Origin: Chlamydiota bacterium
GTDB taxonomy: Bacteria > Chlamydiota > Chlamydiia > Chlamydiales > SM23-39
NCBI GenBank assembly: GCA_021772165.1
Contig: JAJFMM010000102.1
Span: 1 to 5,269 of the forward strand
DNA length: 5,269 bases
Reading direction: 5' to 3'
Of the stretch, positions 1 through 4,731 are shown one piece after another. The notes under the pieces were generated by a model. That model saw only the letters and a list, made by a program, of their open reading frames with translations. It was not told the DNA's origin and made no database searches. Both the position numbers and the translations under genes were made by a program. Positions within the stretch are counted from its first letter, which is position 1, and every line of letters starts with the position of its first letter.

Positions 1-44
1 AAATCGAAATATGAGGACATATACGTGTGGTCGATAGAGTTAGT

Positions 45-62
45 TTAATAGATAACTATTAA
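45..62. repeat. 7-bp inverted repeat, possible operator
   Basis: TTAATAG (45-51) and CTATTAA (56-62) form a perfect AT-rich dyad with a 4-base ATAA centre. It lies about 155 bases upstream of the first credible start codon, at 219. It may be a regulator binding site or part of a promoter. No convincing -35/-10 pair could be fixed around it. Short AT-rich dyads also arise by chance. Confidence 0.3.
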
Positions 63-85
63 CAGATTGGCCCGTTTAGACAACA

Positions 86-101
86 AGCTCTCGAAAGAGC
101 T
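86..101. repeat. 6-bp hairpin AGCTCT-CGAA-AGAGCT
   Basis: AGCTCT (86-91) pairs with AGAGCT (96-101) around a CGAA loop. No T tract follows, so it is not an intrinsic terminator. It could be an mRNA 5' hairpin in the leader of the gene at 219, or a small operator. Nothing else that I recognise lies in 1-128. Confidence 0.3.
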
Positions 102-141
102 AGTTCGTCGAATCGGTTACGACAATTCTTGGAGGCTGCCT

Positions 142-168
142 ATGGCCGATTACAACAATGCGGGGTAA
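142..168 (+). CDS. possible 8-codon leader peptide (MADYNNAG)
   Basis: A perfect GGAGG (131-135) lies six bases before ATG 142, which opens an ORF of only eight codons ending at TAA 166-168. A small dyad, GTCAG-TG-CTGAC (170-181), follows at once. The next gene starts at 219 with its own AGGGAG. The good Shine-Dalgarno spacing suggests ribosomes load here, so it may be a regulatory leader. The same GGAGG could instead serve a TTG start at 129 that would extend the 219 gene in frame, but its spacing is impossible because the motif lies inside that ORF. Chance is a real alternative for an ORF this short. Confidence 0.2.
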   Translation: MADYNNAG

Positions 169-218
169 CGTCAGTGCTGACCGTGAGAATTTCACTTCAA
201 GCATCAGGGAGTAAGCAG

Positions 219-518
219 ATGAGCAGACGAAAAGGACAAGGTACACCTGCCGAGATATACGCACGAGATAAAGTTGTCGCTACTCTCGGCGAGGATGTGG
301 CAAAGATTCTCAATGAGTTTTTCGAGAGAGGGAGTGACAGGGAAATACTCGAAAGTCTAATACTTGCAGGCTTTGAAGAGTATAGAAACTCGCCAGAAGG
401 CAAGAAGAAGCTGGAAAAGGCAAAAGCATACTGGGAGTTCTTCGGCATTAAACATGAGACTTTCAATGGCAACGGAAGTGCCAAGCCGAAGAAATCAGAG
501 CCTGCATTAACAAGCTAG
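219..518 (+). CDS. small charged helical protein of unknown function (99 aa)
   Basis: I do not recognise this family. ATG 219 is chosen as the start because AGGGAG (206-211) lies seven bases upstream. In-frame GTG 183 and TTG 129 starts are possible but lack a suitable Shine-Dalgarno. The protein opens with a basic segment (MSRRKGQG). Predicted helices follow at about residues 12-35 (KVVATLGEDVAKILNEFF), 36-53 (SDREILESLILAGFEEY) and 56-73 (a lysine-rich helix ending AYWEFFG). A disordered tail rich in Asn, Gly and Lys closes it. There are no cysteines, no membrane segment and no signal peptide. Size, charge and autonomous transcription (its own terminator follows) would fit a small DNA-binding or accessory protein of a mobile element, but no motif proves this. 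It is transcriptionally separate from the operon at 631. Confidence 0.8.
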   Translation: MSRRKGQGTPAEIYARDKVVATLGEDVAKILNEFFERGSDREILESLILAGFEEYRNSPEGKKKLEKAKAYWEFFGIKHETFNGNGSAKPKKSEPALTS

Positions 519-524
519 TTCATG

Positions 525-552
525 GGAGTGCTCGCAAGAGCACTCCTTTTTT
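525..552 (+). terminator. strong rho-independent terminator
   Basis: GGAGTGCTC (525-533) pairs perfectly with GAGCACTCC (538-546) around a GCAA (GNRA) tetraloop, followed at once by six Ts (547-552). It sits six bases after the TAG of the 99-residue gene. It should end that transcript and insulate it from the operon that begins at 631. Confidence 0.93.
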
Positions 553-577
553 GCAGCCTGAACAATCGCTTTATTAG
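551..577 (+). promoter_or_regulatory. weak candidate sigma-70-type promoter for the 631 operon
   Basis: TTGCAG (551-556) and TATTAG (572-577) are spaced by 15 bases. This is shorter than the preferred 17, so the match is poor. The functional argument is stronger than the sequence: a terminator ends just before this point and a long operon starts just after it, so some promoter must lie within roughly 550-620. Confidence 0.25.
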
Positions 578-595
578 TACAGCAACTAGCAACAG

Positions 596-607
596 AGCTA
601 GCTAGCT
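596..607. repeat. 12-bp perfect palindrome AGCTAGCTAGCT, possible operator
   Basis: This self-complementary run is centred 30 bases upstream of the first operon start codon and downstream of the candidate promoter. It could be a repressor site or simply a tandem AGCT run. A related CTAGC occurs just upstream at 586-590. Confidence 0.3.
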
Positions 608-630
608 GATAACTGGCGAAGGAAACAGCA

Positions 631-1128
631 ATGCAAAACTATCTTCAACCCGTTGCAGACTCGATTGTGTTGTGCAATGGCGTTACACGAGTGGAGGCAT
701 TTGGCAACCAAATCTACGGCAATCTCGAAAACACTTTGAATTCGGACAAGCCTATTCCGTTTTCAATCAGATTTCGGCCAGACCAGCATCAACTGGATTT
801 TGCACTGACGGGATTCAGTGCGTTCACATCGGTTGAACAGGCCAAGTGGATTGCAGAAGAAGCCAACGAGCTTTTTTCGATTGGAAAGTTCACGGTGGCG
901 ATAAACAACGACGGGCAAGCAGAAATCTGGTACTACATTGCCAACCTGATTTCTGACTTTTCTCCACTTCCACGGCCTGTGGTTCATCGGTTCATTTATT
1001 CATGCGTAGACGCCGTCCAGTTCGTACAGCAGTGTCAAATTCGAGATGCACTGATTCAGATAGGGCTACACAAATCAGTTGCATCGAATTTTCTCTCCTC
1101 GATACTTCTGAAGACAACTTCAAATTAG
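631..1128 (+). CDS. possible YbjN / type III secretion chaperone-fold protein (165 aa)
   Basis: First gene of the operon. The ATG has AAGGA (619-623) seven bases upstream. The sequence suggests an alpha-beta layout: a strand pair near residues 43-62 (PFSIRFRPDQHQLDFALTGF), then a helix at about 70-84 (EQAKWIAEEANELF). Next come two strands at about 87-105 (GKFTVAINNDGQAEIWYYI), a proline turn (FSPLPRP), and a long C-terminal helix from about 116 (VVHRFIYSCVDAVQFVQQ). The order helix, 'N..F', 'kf.v.in.dGq.eiwy', loop, long helix is that of YbjN-like and CesT-like folds. Those are dimeric protein-binding chaperones or adaptors without enzymatic activity. I infer the fold by topology only, with no diagnostic residue. 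There is no membrane segment or signal peptide. A role binding another protein of the operon's machine is a guess. Confidence 0.85.
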   Translation: MQNYLQPVADSIVLCNGVTRVEAFGNQIYGNLENTLNSDKPIPFSIRFRPDQHQLDFALTGFSAFTSVEQAKWIAEEANELFSIGKFTVAINNDGQAEIWYYIANLISDFSPLPRPVVHRFIYSCVDAVQFVQQCQIRDALIQIGLHKSVASNFLSSILLKTTSN

Positions 1129-1141
1129 AAGGAGATACACC

Positions 1142-1423
1142 ATGAGTGACCTTATTCCCCATCGCAAATTCGACATCGAACTGTTTGAATCAAGAACAAC
1201 CCAGTCTCTAGTTCCAAGGGATGTTCTCGATGCATATCTCGAAAAGTCCCGAGATGACAATCTCACAATAAAAACGTGTCAGGCGTTAGCGAGCCAGGAA
1301 GGCATAGTGCATGACTGGATGCAGACGAACAGGCATTTCCTTCATGTATCCCAGACCTTTTCAGAAGGCGGCCTGTTCAGAAAGCAAACCTTCAAGGCGA
1401 AAACCACTGTCATTAGCTTCTAA
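1142..1423 (+). CDS. hypothetical protein (93 aa)
   Basis: I do not recognise this protein. AAGGAG (1129-1134) begins right after the preceding stop codon and sits seven bases before the ATG, an ideal arrangement that implies efficient translation within the operon. The product is soluble and mixed. A helical middle (DVLDAYLEKSRDDNLTIKT, about residues 28-46) is followed by ALASQEGIVHDWMQTNRHFLHV (about 48-69) and a basic, Ser/Thr/Phe-rich tail (FRKQTFKAKTTVISF) that may form a strand. It has a single cysteine and no membrane segment. Position between the YbjN-like gene and two membrane proteins suggests an accessory subunit of the same system. Confidence 0.83.
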   Translation: MSDLIPHRKFDIELFESRTTQSLVPRDVLDAYLEKSRDDNLTIKTCQALASQEGIVHDWMQTNRHFLHVSQTFSEGGLFRKQTFKAKTTVISF

Positions 1424-1441
1424 CCAAGAAGGAGAACTCAA

Positions 1442-1690
1442 ATGGAAGTAGTCGCATTTGGAGCTATCGCTGCGCTCATCGCTCTAGCCTTTGGTCGAGA
1501 AGAGAGTACGACTGAGGATGACGAGAAAGACGAAATCGAATCTCTTATGGATAGATTGAACGAGCACACAGTGGAAGATTGGCTGGTAAACAAGCCCAAT
1601 CACAATCACTTATTCGTCAGGCGAGACCTAAAACTGCCTGATGGCCGGAATTATACAGCTACGAAGACTTATCATCGGAATCGAGACTAA
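1442..1690 (+). CDS. small membrane-anchored acidic protein (82 aa)
   Basis: The start has AAGGAG (1429-1434) with the same seven-base spacing, and the same GAAGGAGA core, as the gene before it. The N-terminus is a hydrophobic stretch (about residues 3-17, VVAFGAIAALIALAF) lacking the basic n-region of a classical signal peptide. It is best read as a single N-terminal membrane anchor. A strongly acidic linker follows (EESTTEDDEKDEIE, about 20-33), then a short helix (about 34-48, ending VEDWL) and a polar C-terminal part rich in His, Arg and Tyr (HLFVRRDLKLPDG). No family is recognised. Next to another single-span protein and upstream of a HerA/VirB4-type ATPase, it could be a membrane partner of that motor, which is inference. 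Confidence 0.82.
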   Translation: MEVVAFGAIAALIALAFGREESTTEDDEKDEIESLMDRLNEHTVEDWLVNKPNHNHLFVRRDLKLPDGRNYTATKTYHRNRD

Positions 1691-1694
1691 AACT

Positions 1695-1973
1695 ATGGAC
1701 AACGAAACAGATGTCATCGATGTAGTACCCGTACAGGAATCAATACGAAGTGATGAGATTGATTCGCTTCCTGCAATTTACGACCAAGCGATTCCAGCTT
1801 CAGCAAAACCAGAACTACATGAGAGATTAGAAAAGGCTCAGCTATTCACAAAGAGCTTTGCTGGATTGATGTTCTGGGGAAACATTGCTCTTGTAGCAGG
1901 ACTGATTCTGTATTTCATGGGTCATCTAGTGGTCAGGCTCGCAGTTGAGATACGACCATTGTTTTGGGACTAG
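1695..1973 (+). CDS. single-span membrane protein (92 aa)
   Basis: ATG 1695 is chosen, four bases after the preceding stop. An in-frame ATG at 1641 would overlap the upstream gene by 50 bases and is less likely. There is no strong Shine-Dalgarno, so translation probably depends on coupling. The N-terminal 50 residues are acidic and probably flexible (DNETDVIDVVPVQESIRSDEIDS), followed by a short charged helix (KPELHERLEKAQ). One clear membrane segment covers about residues 57-80 (GLMFWGNIALVAGLILYFMG...). A basic-hydrophobic tail (RLAVEIRPLFWD) closes it. K53 and R81 flank the span, so topology is ambiguous. The family is not recognised. The TAG stop is in the same frame as the following zinc protein, with only seven sense codons between TAG and its GTG. 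Confidence 0.8.
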   Translation: MDNETDVIDVVPVQESIRSDEIDSLPAIYDQAIPASAKPELHERLEKAQLFTKSFAGLMFWGNIALVAGLILYFMGHLVVRLAVEIRPLFWD

Positions 1974-1994
1974 ACTCTGTTTGGAAATAGCACA

Positions 1995-2537
1995 GTGAGT
2001 GAAAACCTATTTGGCGACACCGTGCATGAAGGTAGGGAGGTCATAGAGATTCTCCCACCAGAGCAACTGGTTTCTCTCGGATTCGGCCACGACGACCGAG
2101 TAGGGCTTCTGGGTACAGAGTCCATCTCCGAAAAGAGAATTAGAGCCTACAGGTCTCACGTCTGTGGTCATCTGATGACAAAGCCAAGTGAGATGGGTTC
2201 TCCGTGTTCTCTGTGCCTAAGAGCAGCCATACAACAGCAAATCCATCTACCAGAGTGGCACACCCTTACCTGCCCCTCTTGCCTACGTTCATGCAGTGTG
2301 CCGGGCTGCCCGAATCAGAGCCTTTGCTTGCAGCGACATGCCATCAGTGTTTCTGCGCCCAGCGCCGGCATCAACGACGAAATCAACCAAGAGAGATGGC
2401 TTTGCCTGCCGCATTTTCAGATGTATCAAAGCCTTAAAGTCTCACGGAATAGAATCTCAACCTACGGCATTATGTTGGGAAAACTCTTCAACCTCATTAG
2501 CTCGTGCCTCGTGGACCCGAATAAGTACATAAGATGA
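1995..2537 (+). CDS. cysteine-rich zinc-binding protein (180 aa)
   Basis: GTG 1995 is the likely start. A weak GGA (1983-1985) precedes it and the first internal Met is far downstream at residue 61. The N-terminal 50 residues have no marked motif. After that come many potential zinc ligands: C57, H59, C71-x2-C74, C93-x2-C96, C100, C105, C111, H115, and C137-x2-H140 in WLCLPHF. Twelve Cys/His in this pattern suggest two or three zinc sites of zinc-ribbon, treble-clef or RING-like type. The CPSCxxxCSVPGC stretch is the most typical part. The C-terminal 40 residues lack ligands. No catalytic motif is seen, so a protein- or DNA-binding role is likelier than an enzyme. The stop overlaps the ATPase start as ATGA (2534-2537), so the two are probably made together and may bind each other. 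Confidence 0.85.
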   Translation: MSENLFGDTVHEGREVIEILPPEQLVSLGFGHDDRVGLLGTESISEKRIRAYRSHVCGHLMTKPSEMGSPCSLCLRAAIQQQIHLPEWHTLTCPSCLRSCSVPGCPNQSLCLQRHAISVSAPSAGINDEINQERWLCLPHFQMYQSLKVSRNRISTYGIMLGKLFNLISSCLVDPNKYIR

Positions 2538-4213
2538 GCAGCTCAGAATTTGAAAGCCTCCTGCAGAGGCGGAGACGAATTCCTGTCCCTCTTGGTGAGC
2601 ATCACTTAGACCGTCAGCTTTTTCTCTATCAGAAAGCCCCTAGCGATGGATTACGAACAAGCATCACGCTTACCCTCGATTCCCTTGAACAAAAACTCCA
2701 AGTAAATCCTTACACAGAACCATCCAGGAGTTCAGAGCTTCGAGATGGTGACTATCACATATTCACAAGCTCCGGAGGCCAAGAATTAAGACTCAGCTTT
2801 GATAAAGGCCATCCAAACTATACAGGTCACGGACTAATAGGAGGGATTTCAGACAGGGGTAAATCGACCCTCATGTCTGTCATTGCATCAGCCGCAGCCC
2901 CAAAATGCTACACATTGATTCTCGACGTAACAAAGAGCTTCCGTGCAATGTCGTCGATGAGAAAACACCACCGCACGGTACTTGCAGAACACCTACGAAT
3001 AAACCCATATCAGGGTGTAGACGGTGTACCGCATCAAGTAGTTGACACTGAGATTAGCAACGAACTCGCCGACAACTGGGAACTCAAATACTCTCACTAT
3101 GAATTGAGCGAAGCAACAGAATATGTACGAACGATAGAAACACCAAACCCTCTCAAGATAATTAGAGAACTTGAATCGAGACAACGAGGAGTAAGAAATA
3201 GCAGACGGTATATGTACAGAGACAGCATACTTCTCGTGCTCAAGACCATTATGAGAACAACTCAAATTCACGCATGCGAAGTCGGAATGTCTCTGCCCGA
3301 CATCATCAAAGAAAATACTGTCATCGAAGCTCACAATCTCTTGCCAGACCTTCAAAGATGGTTTGCTCGACTTCTTTTCTCGTACGTTCGTCTCCTCACA
3401 CTCTCAGGCAATAAGCTCGACAAACCACTTCTTGTTTTTCTTGACGAAGGACAAGCCATCTGCACTGACAAAGACTTTGCAACAAAAATACTTCAGCTAA
3501 GACATCACAACGTTCATCTATTTGTGAACTTTCAGAATCTAGCGAAAGCCCCAATAGAACTATTCAACAGCGACTTCCTAGCTGCGTTCCAGTGCGTCAA
3601 TCAACTAGACCGTAGAGCGTTTGCTCAGAGCGCAAACCTCAACAGGAATCAAGAAGACTTTCTAGCCACATTGGGAAAAGGTGAGTGTTGCTGCGTGCAT
3701 TCCAATATCTCGCAGCCACTAATCGGAACAGTGCCCTCGCCAGAATACATTCATGTATCAGATGAGGAAATCTTTCAAAAGTCAATGGACTTCATTGGTT
3801 CACTCGACTGGAAACCAATCGAAGAAACTAGCGATCTGTCCACTGAAACAAGCACCAATACACAAGACCAAAAGACAGAATCATTCATGCACGACGTATT
3901 GAATCAGGCGCATGAGTTCAGCGCTCTCACTCAACGATTCGAGAGGGCTGGCATACGTTCGTATAGTCAACAACAACGAATACTCAAAGCAGTAGAAGCG
4001 AAAGGATATATACGTATTCTTTCCTTAATGATTAACAAGCGCGGGGCTCCAATAAAACTTGTTGAGCCCACGCAAAAAGCACTGGACGAATACAACGTCC
4101 AGTGGAAGAAAACAAGAGGAACACTGCCAACAAGAGCAGCAACTCACTATCTCGCTGAGAAGTTTCATGCTCTTGAGAAATGGCAATGCATTCGAGAGGG
4201 AACTCTCAAATGA
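2534..4213 (+). CDS. HerA/VirB4/TraG-superfamily ATPase with C-terminal winged helix (559 aa)
   Basis: This is the motor of the operon: a RecA-fold, probably hexameric P-loop ATPase of the FtsK-HerA-VirB4/VirD4 clan that would move DNA or protein. Walker A is residues 104-112 (GISDRGKST, with Arg where Gly or Ser is commoner). A LILDVTKSFR strand (128-137) stands where relatives have a conserved acidic strand. LRINPYQ (154-160) matches the 'NP' element of VirB4/TraC-type proteins. Walker B is LLVFLDE (299-305), with D304 and E305 for Mg and catalysis. The following LFVNFQN (329-335) carries the Q334 sensor. Residues 465-518 (ALTQRFERAGIRSYSQQQRILKAVEAKGYI... and a basic wing) form a winged helix typical of HerA/DUF87-like proteins from archaea and mobile elements. 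Residues 533-559 resemble the start of a fused endonuclease-like domain that continues in the next gene. Translation depends on ATGA coupling, since no Shine-Dalgarno precedes ATG 2534. A transfer coupling/VirB4 role or a HerA-type defence role are both open. Confidence 0.93.
   Translation: MSSSEFESLLQRRRRIPVPLGEHHLDRQLFLYQKAPSDGLRTSITLTLDSLEQKLQVNPYTEPSRSSELRDGDYHIFTSSGGQELRLSFDKGHPNYTGHGLIGGISDRGKSTLMSVIASAAAPKCYTLILDVTKSFRAMSSMRKHHRTVLAEHLRINPYQGVDGVPHQVVDTEISNELADNWELKYSHYELSEATEYVRTIETPNPLKIIRELESRQRGVRNSRRYMYRDSILLVLKTIMRTTQIHACEVGMSLPDIIKENTVIEAHNLLPDLQRWFARLLFSYVRLLTLSGNKLDKPLLVFLDEGQAICTDKDFATKILQLRHHNVHLFVNFQNLAKAPIELFNSDFLAAFQCVNQLDRRAFAQSANLNRNQEDFLATLGKGECCCVHSNISQPLIGTVPSPEYIHVSDEEIFQKSMDFIGSLDWKPIEETSDLSTETSTNTQDQKTESFMHDVLNQAHEFSALTQRFERAGIRSYSQQQRILKAVEAKGYIRILSLMINKRGAPIKLVEPTQKALDEYNVQWKKTRGTLPTRAATHYLAEKFHALEKWQCIREGTLK
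4194..4207 (+). promoter_or_regulatory. hairpin enclosing the Shine-Dalgarno of the 4210 gene
   Basis: GAGAG (4194-4198) pairs with CTCTC (4203-4207) around a GGAA (GNRA) tetraloop, three bases before ATG 4210. The GAGAGGGA ribosome site for that ATG is inside the stem-loop. Ribosomes finishing the ATPase would open it, so the downstream protein should be made mainly by coupled re-initiation. A stimulatory role in -1 frameshifting is possible, but the preceding CTC AAA TGA is not a good slippery site. Confidence 0.5.
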
Positions 4214-4485
4214 ATGAAGAAACCAAACAAGTTGACCTACTACTTCATAGTCCAGATGGTGACCTAATAACAATGGAAGTAGCAGGAAACGCGAAGCATG
4301 AAATCCACAACAGCAGATTCTGCTTAGCAAGAGATGACGTTACAAAACACGTCATCGTAGCTCTAAACAAAGGCATTAGAGACAAGATAGTGAAGAAGCT
4401 AGAGCTTCATCCAGAAATAGCAAACGACCAAAGACTAACGGTCGTATTACTCAACCAAGCATTGGTGGAAGATTGGCTACCATGA
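4210..4485 (+). CDS. restriction-endonuclease-like domain protein, split partner of the ATPase (91 aa)
   Basis: ATG 4210 overlaps the ATPase stop as ATGA and is chosen over an in-frame ATG at 4180, which lies inside the ATPase gene. The core reads 'VDLLLHSPDGDLITMEVAG' (D9 and E23), then a helix with N34 and C38 (HNSRFCLA), a strand HVIVALNK (47-54) and a helix GIRDKIVKKLEL. This layout of Asp, beta turn, Glu-x-Ala, helix, 'vivval' strand resembles the PD-(D/E)XK-fold domain at the C-terminus of some HerA/DUF87-type ATPases. There it follows a winged helix within one chain. The usual catalytic Lys of the ExK motif is not in place (E23-V-A25), so nuclease activity is doubtful and a structural or DNA-binding role is likelier. 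Reading across the junction (REGTLK then MNEETKQVDLL) gives a smooth fusion. It ends in VEDWLP. Confidence 0.85.
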   Translation: MNEETKQVDLLLHSPDGDLITMEVAGNAKHEIHNSRFCLARDDVTKHVIVALNKGIRDKIVKKLELHPEIANDQRLTVVLLNQALVEDWLP

Positions 4486-4604
4486 ACATAGCAACCATAC
4501 AAAATAACAGAACACTAGATGCCTTCGGCATCAAAGACAACTCGCCCTTCGGGCTCGAAATACAAGCGTTGCCCTTCGGGCAACGAAACAACGCAAACAA
4601 CTAA
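4482..4604 (+). CDS. possible 40-residue ORF through the hairpin cluster
   Basis: ATG 4482 overlaps the previous stop as ATGA, exactly as in the two junctions before it. The ORF runs to TAA 4602-4604 and has no Shine-Dalgarno of its own. It contains the three TTC-loop hairpins, which are in one reading frame (AFG, PFG, PFG). The peptide is Asn- and Gln-rich, with no recognised motif. It is either a real coupled micro-protein or a by-product of structural DNA that happens to lack stops. The composition (many Asn, no helix-forming pattern) favours the second. Confidence 0.25.
   Translation: MNIATIQNNRTLDAFGIKDNSPFGLEIQALPFGQRNNANN
4518..4585. repeat. cluster of three TTC-loop hairpins
   Basis: Three inverted repeats share the core GCC-TTC-GGC or CCC-TTC-GGG. 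They are GATGCC/GGCATC (4518-4532, 6 bp), GCCC/GGGC (4544-4554, 4 bp) and CGTTGCCC/GGGCAACG (4567-4585, 8 bp). Their loops are 24 and 27 bases apart. No T tract follows, so they are not standard intrinsic terminators. They lie in the largest gap of the element, between the operon and the excisionase gene. Candidate roles are mRNA 3' stabilisers (REP-like), an origin of transfer or replication, or a protein-binding array. Confidence 0.6.
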
Positions 4605-4619
4605 ACTCCACGGAAGGAA

Positions 4620-4655
4620 ATGACCGAAGGCCAGCAATTCCAAGACTTACAATAG
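4620..4655 (+). CDS. possible 11-codon micro-ORF
   Basis: GGAAGG (4612-4617) is followed after only two bases by ATG 4620, which opens MTEGQQFQDLQ and a TAG stop at 4653-4655. The Shine-Dalgarno spacing is too short for efficient use. It is listed only because it is one of a run of short ORFs between the operon and the excisionase gene; chance is likely. Confidence 0.12.
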   Translation: MTEGQQFQDLQ

Positions 4656-4679
4656 ACTTTTACTTTTAGGGGAGGGGAA

Positions 4680-4724
4680 ATGAAGTCGGAAATCAAGGAT
4701 AAAGGACTGGGCGAAAACGCCTAG
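4680..4724 (+). CDS. likely translated leader peptide of the excisionase gene (14 codons)
   Basis: The purine-rich AGGGGAGGGG (4668-4677) sits just before ATG 4680 and is the best ribosome-binding sequence in this region. The ORF encodes MKSEIKDKGLGENA and stops at TAG 4722-4724, seven bases before the excisionase ATG 4732, which has no Shine-Dalgarno. A stem-loop (CTGGGCG 4707-4713, AAAA, CGCCTAG 4718-4724, with one G-T pair) covers the leader's last codons and stop. The simplest reading is that ribosomes enter at the leader, melt the hairpin and re-initiate on the excisionase gene. It is in a different frame from the excisionase, so it is not an N-terminal extension of it. Confidence 0.45.
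   Translation: MKSEIKDKGLGENA
4707..4724 (+). promoter_or_regulatory. hairpin at the end of the excisionase leader
   Basis: CTGGGCG (4707-4713) and CGCCTAG (4718-4724) pair over seven positions (one G-T) around an AAAA loop. It ends with the leader's TAG stop and lies seven bases before the excisionase start. No T tract follows. It could limit unregulated initiation on the excisionase gene or pause the leader ribosome. Confidence 0.45.
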
Positions 4725-4731
4725 AATTGTT

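Noticed and set aside
2204..2532. Two open frames of 77-78 codons on the + strand inside the zinc protein gene
   Set aside because: They are alternate-frame shadows without Shine-Dalgarno sites. The Cys/His pattern and the ATGA junction support the main frame.
2993..3355. 120-codon open frame on the - strand inside the ATPase gene
   Set aside because: It lies opposite a well-supported coding region, has no ribosome site and gives an unlikely, cysteine- and phenylalanine-rich product. It is a shadow of the ATPase.
4205..4213. Classical -1 programmed frameshift at the ATPase stop
   Set aside because: The seven bases before TGA (TCTCAAA) do not form an X XXY YYZ slippery heptamer, so stop/start re-initiation at ATGA is preferred, although frameshifting is not excluded.
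4025..4330. 101-codon open frame on the - strand across the ATPase/nuclease-like junction
   Set aside because: It is antisense to two coupled genes, has an unlikely Cys/Leu-rich composition and no ribosome site.
1442..4478. Shared words between the 82-aa and 91-aa genes: ATGGAAGTAG (1442 and 4273) and GTGGAAGATTGGCT (1571-1584 and 4465-4478, both encoding VEDWL)
   Set aside because: The rest of the two proteins does not align and the two words have different spacing, so this is probably coincidence rather than duplication.
4518..4585. CRISPR array or intrinsic terminator reading of the hairpin cluster
   Set aside because: The repeats are only about 10-19 bases long with unequal stems, the intervals are too short for spacers, and no T tract follows any hairpin.
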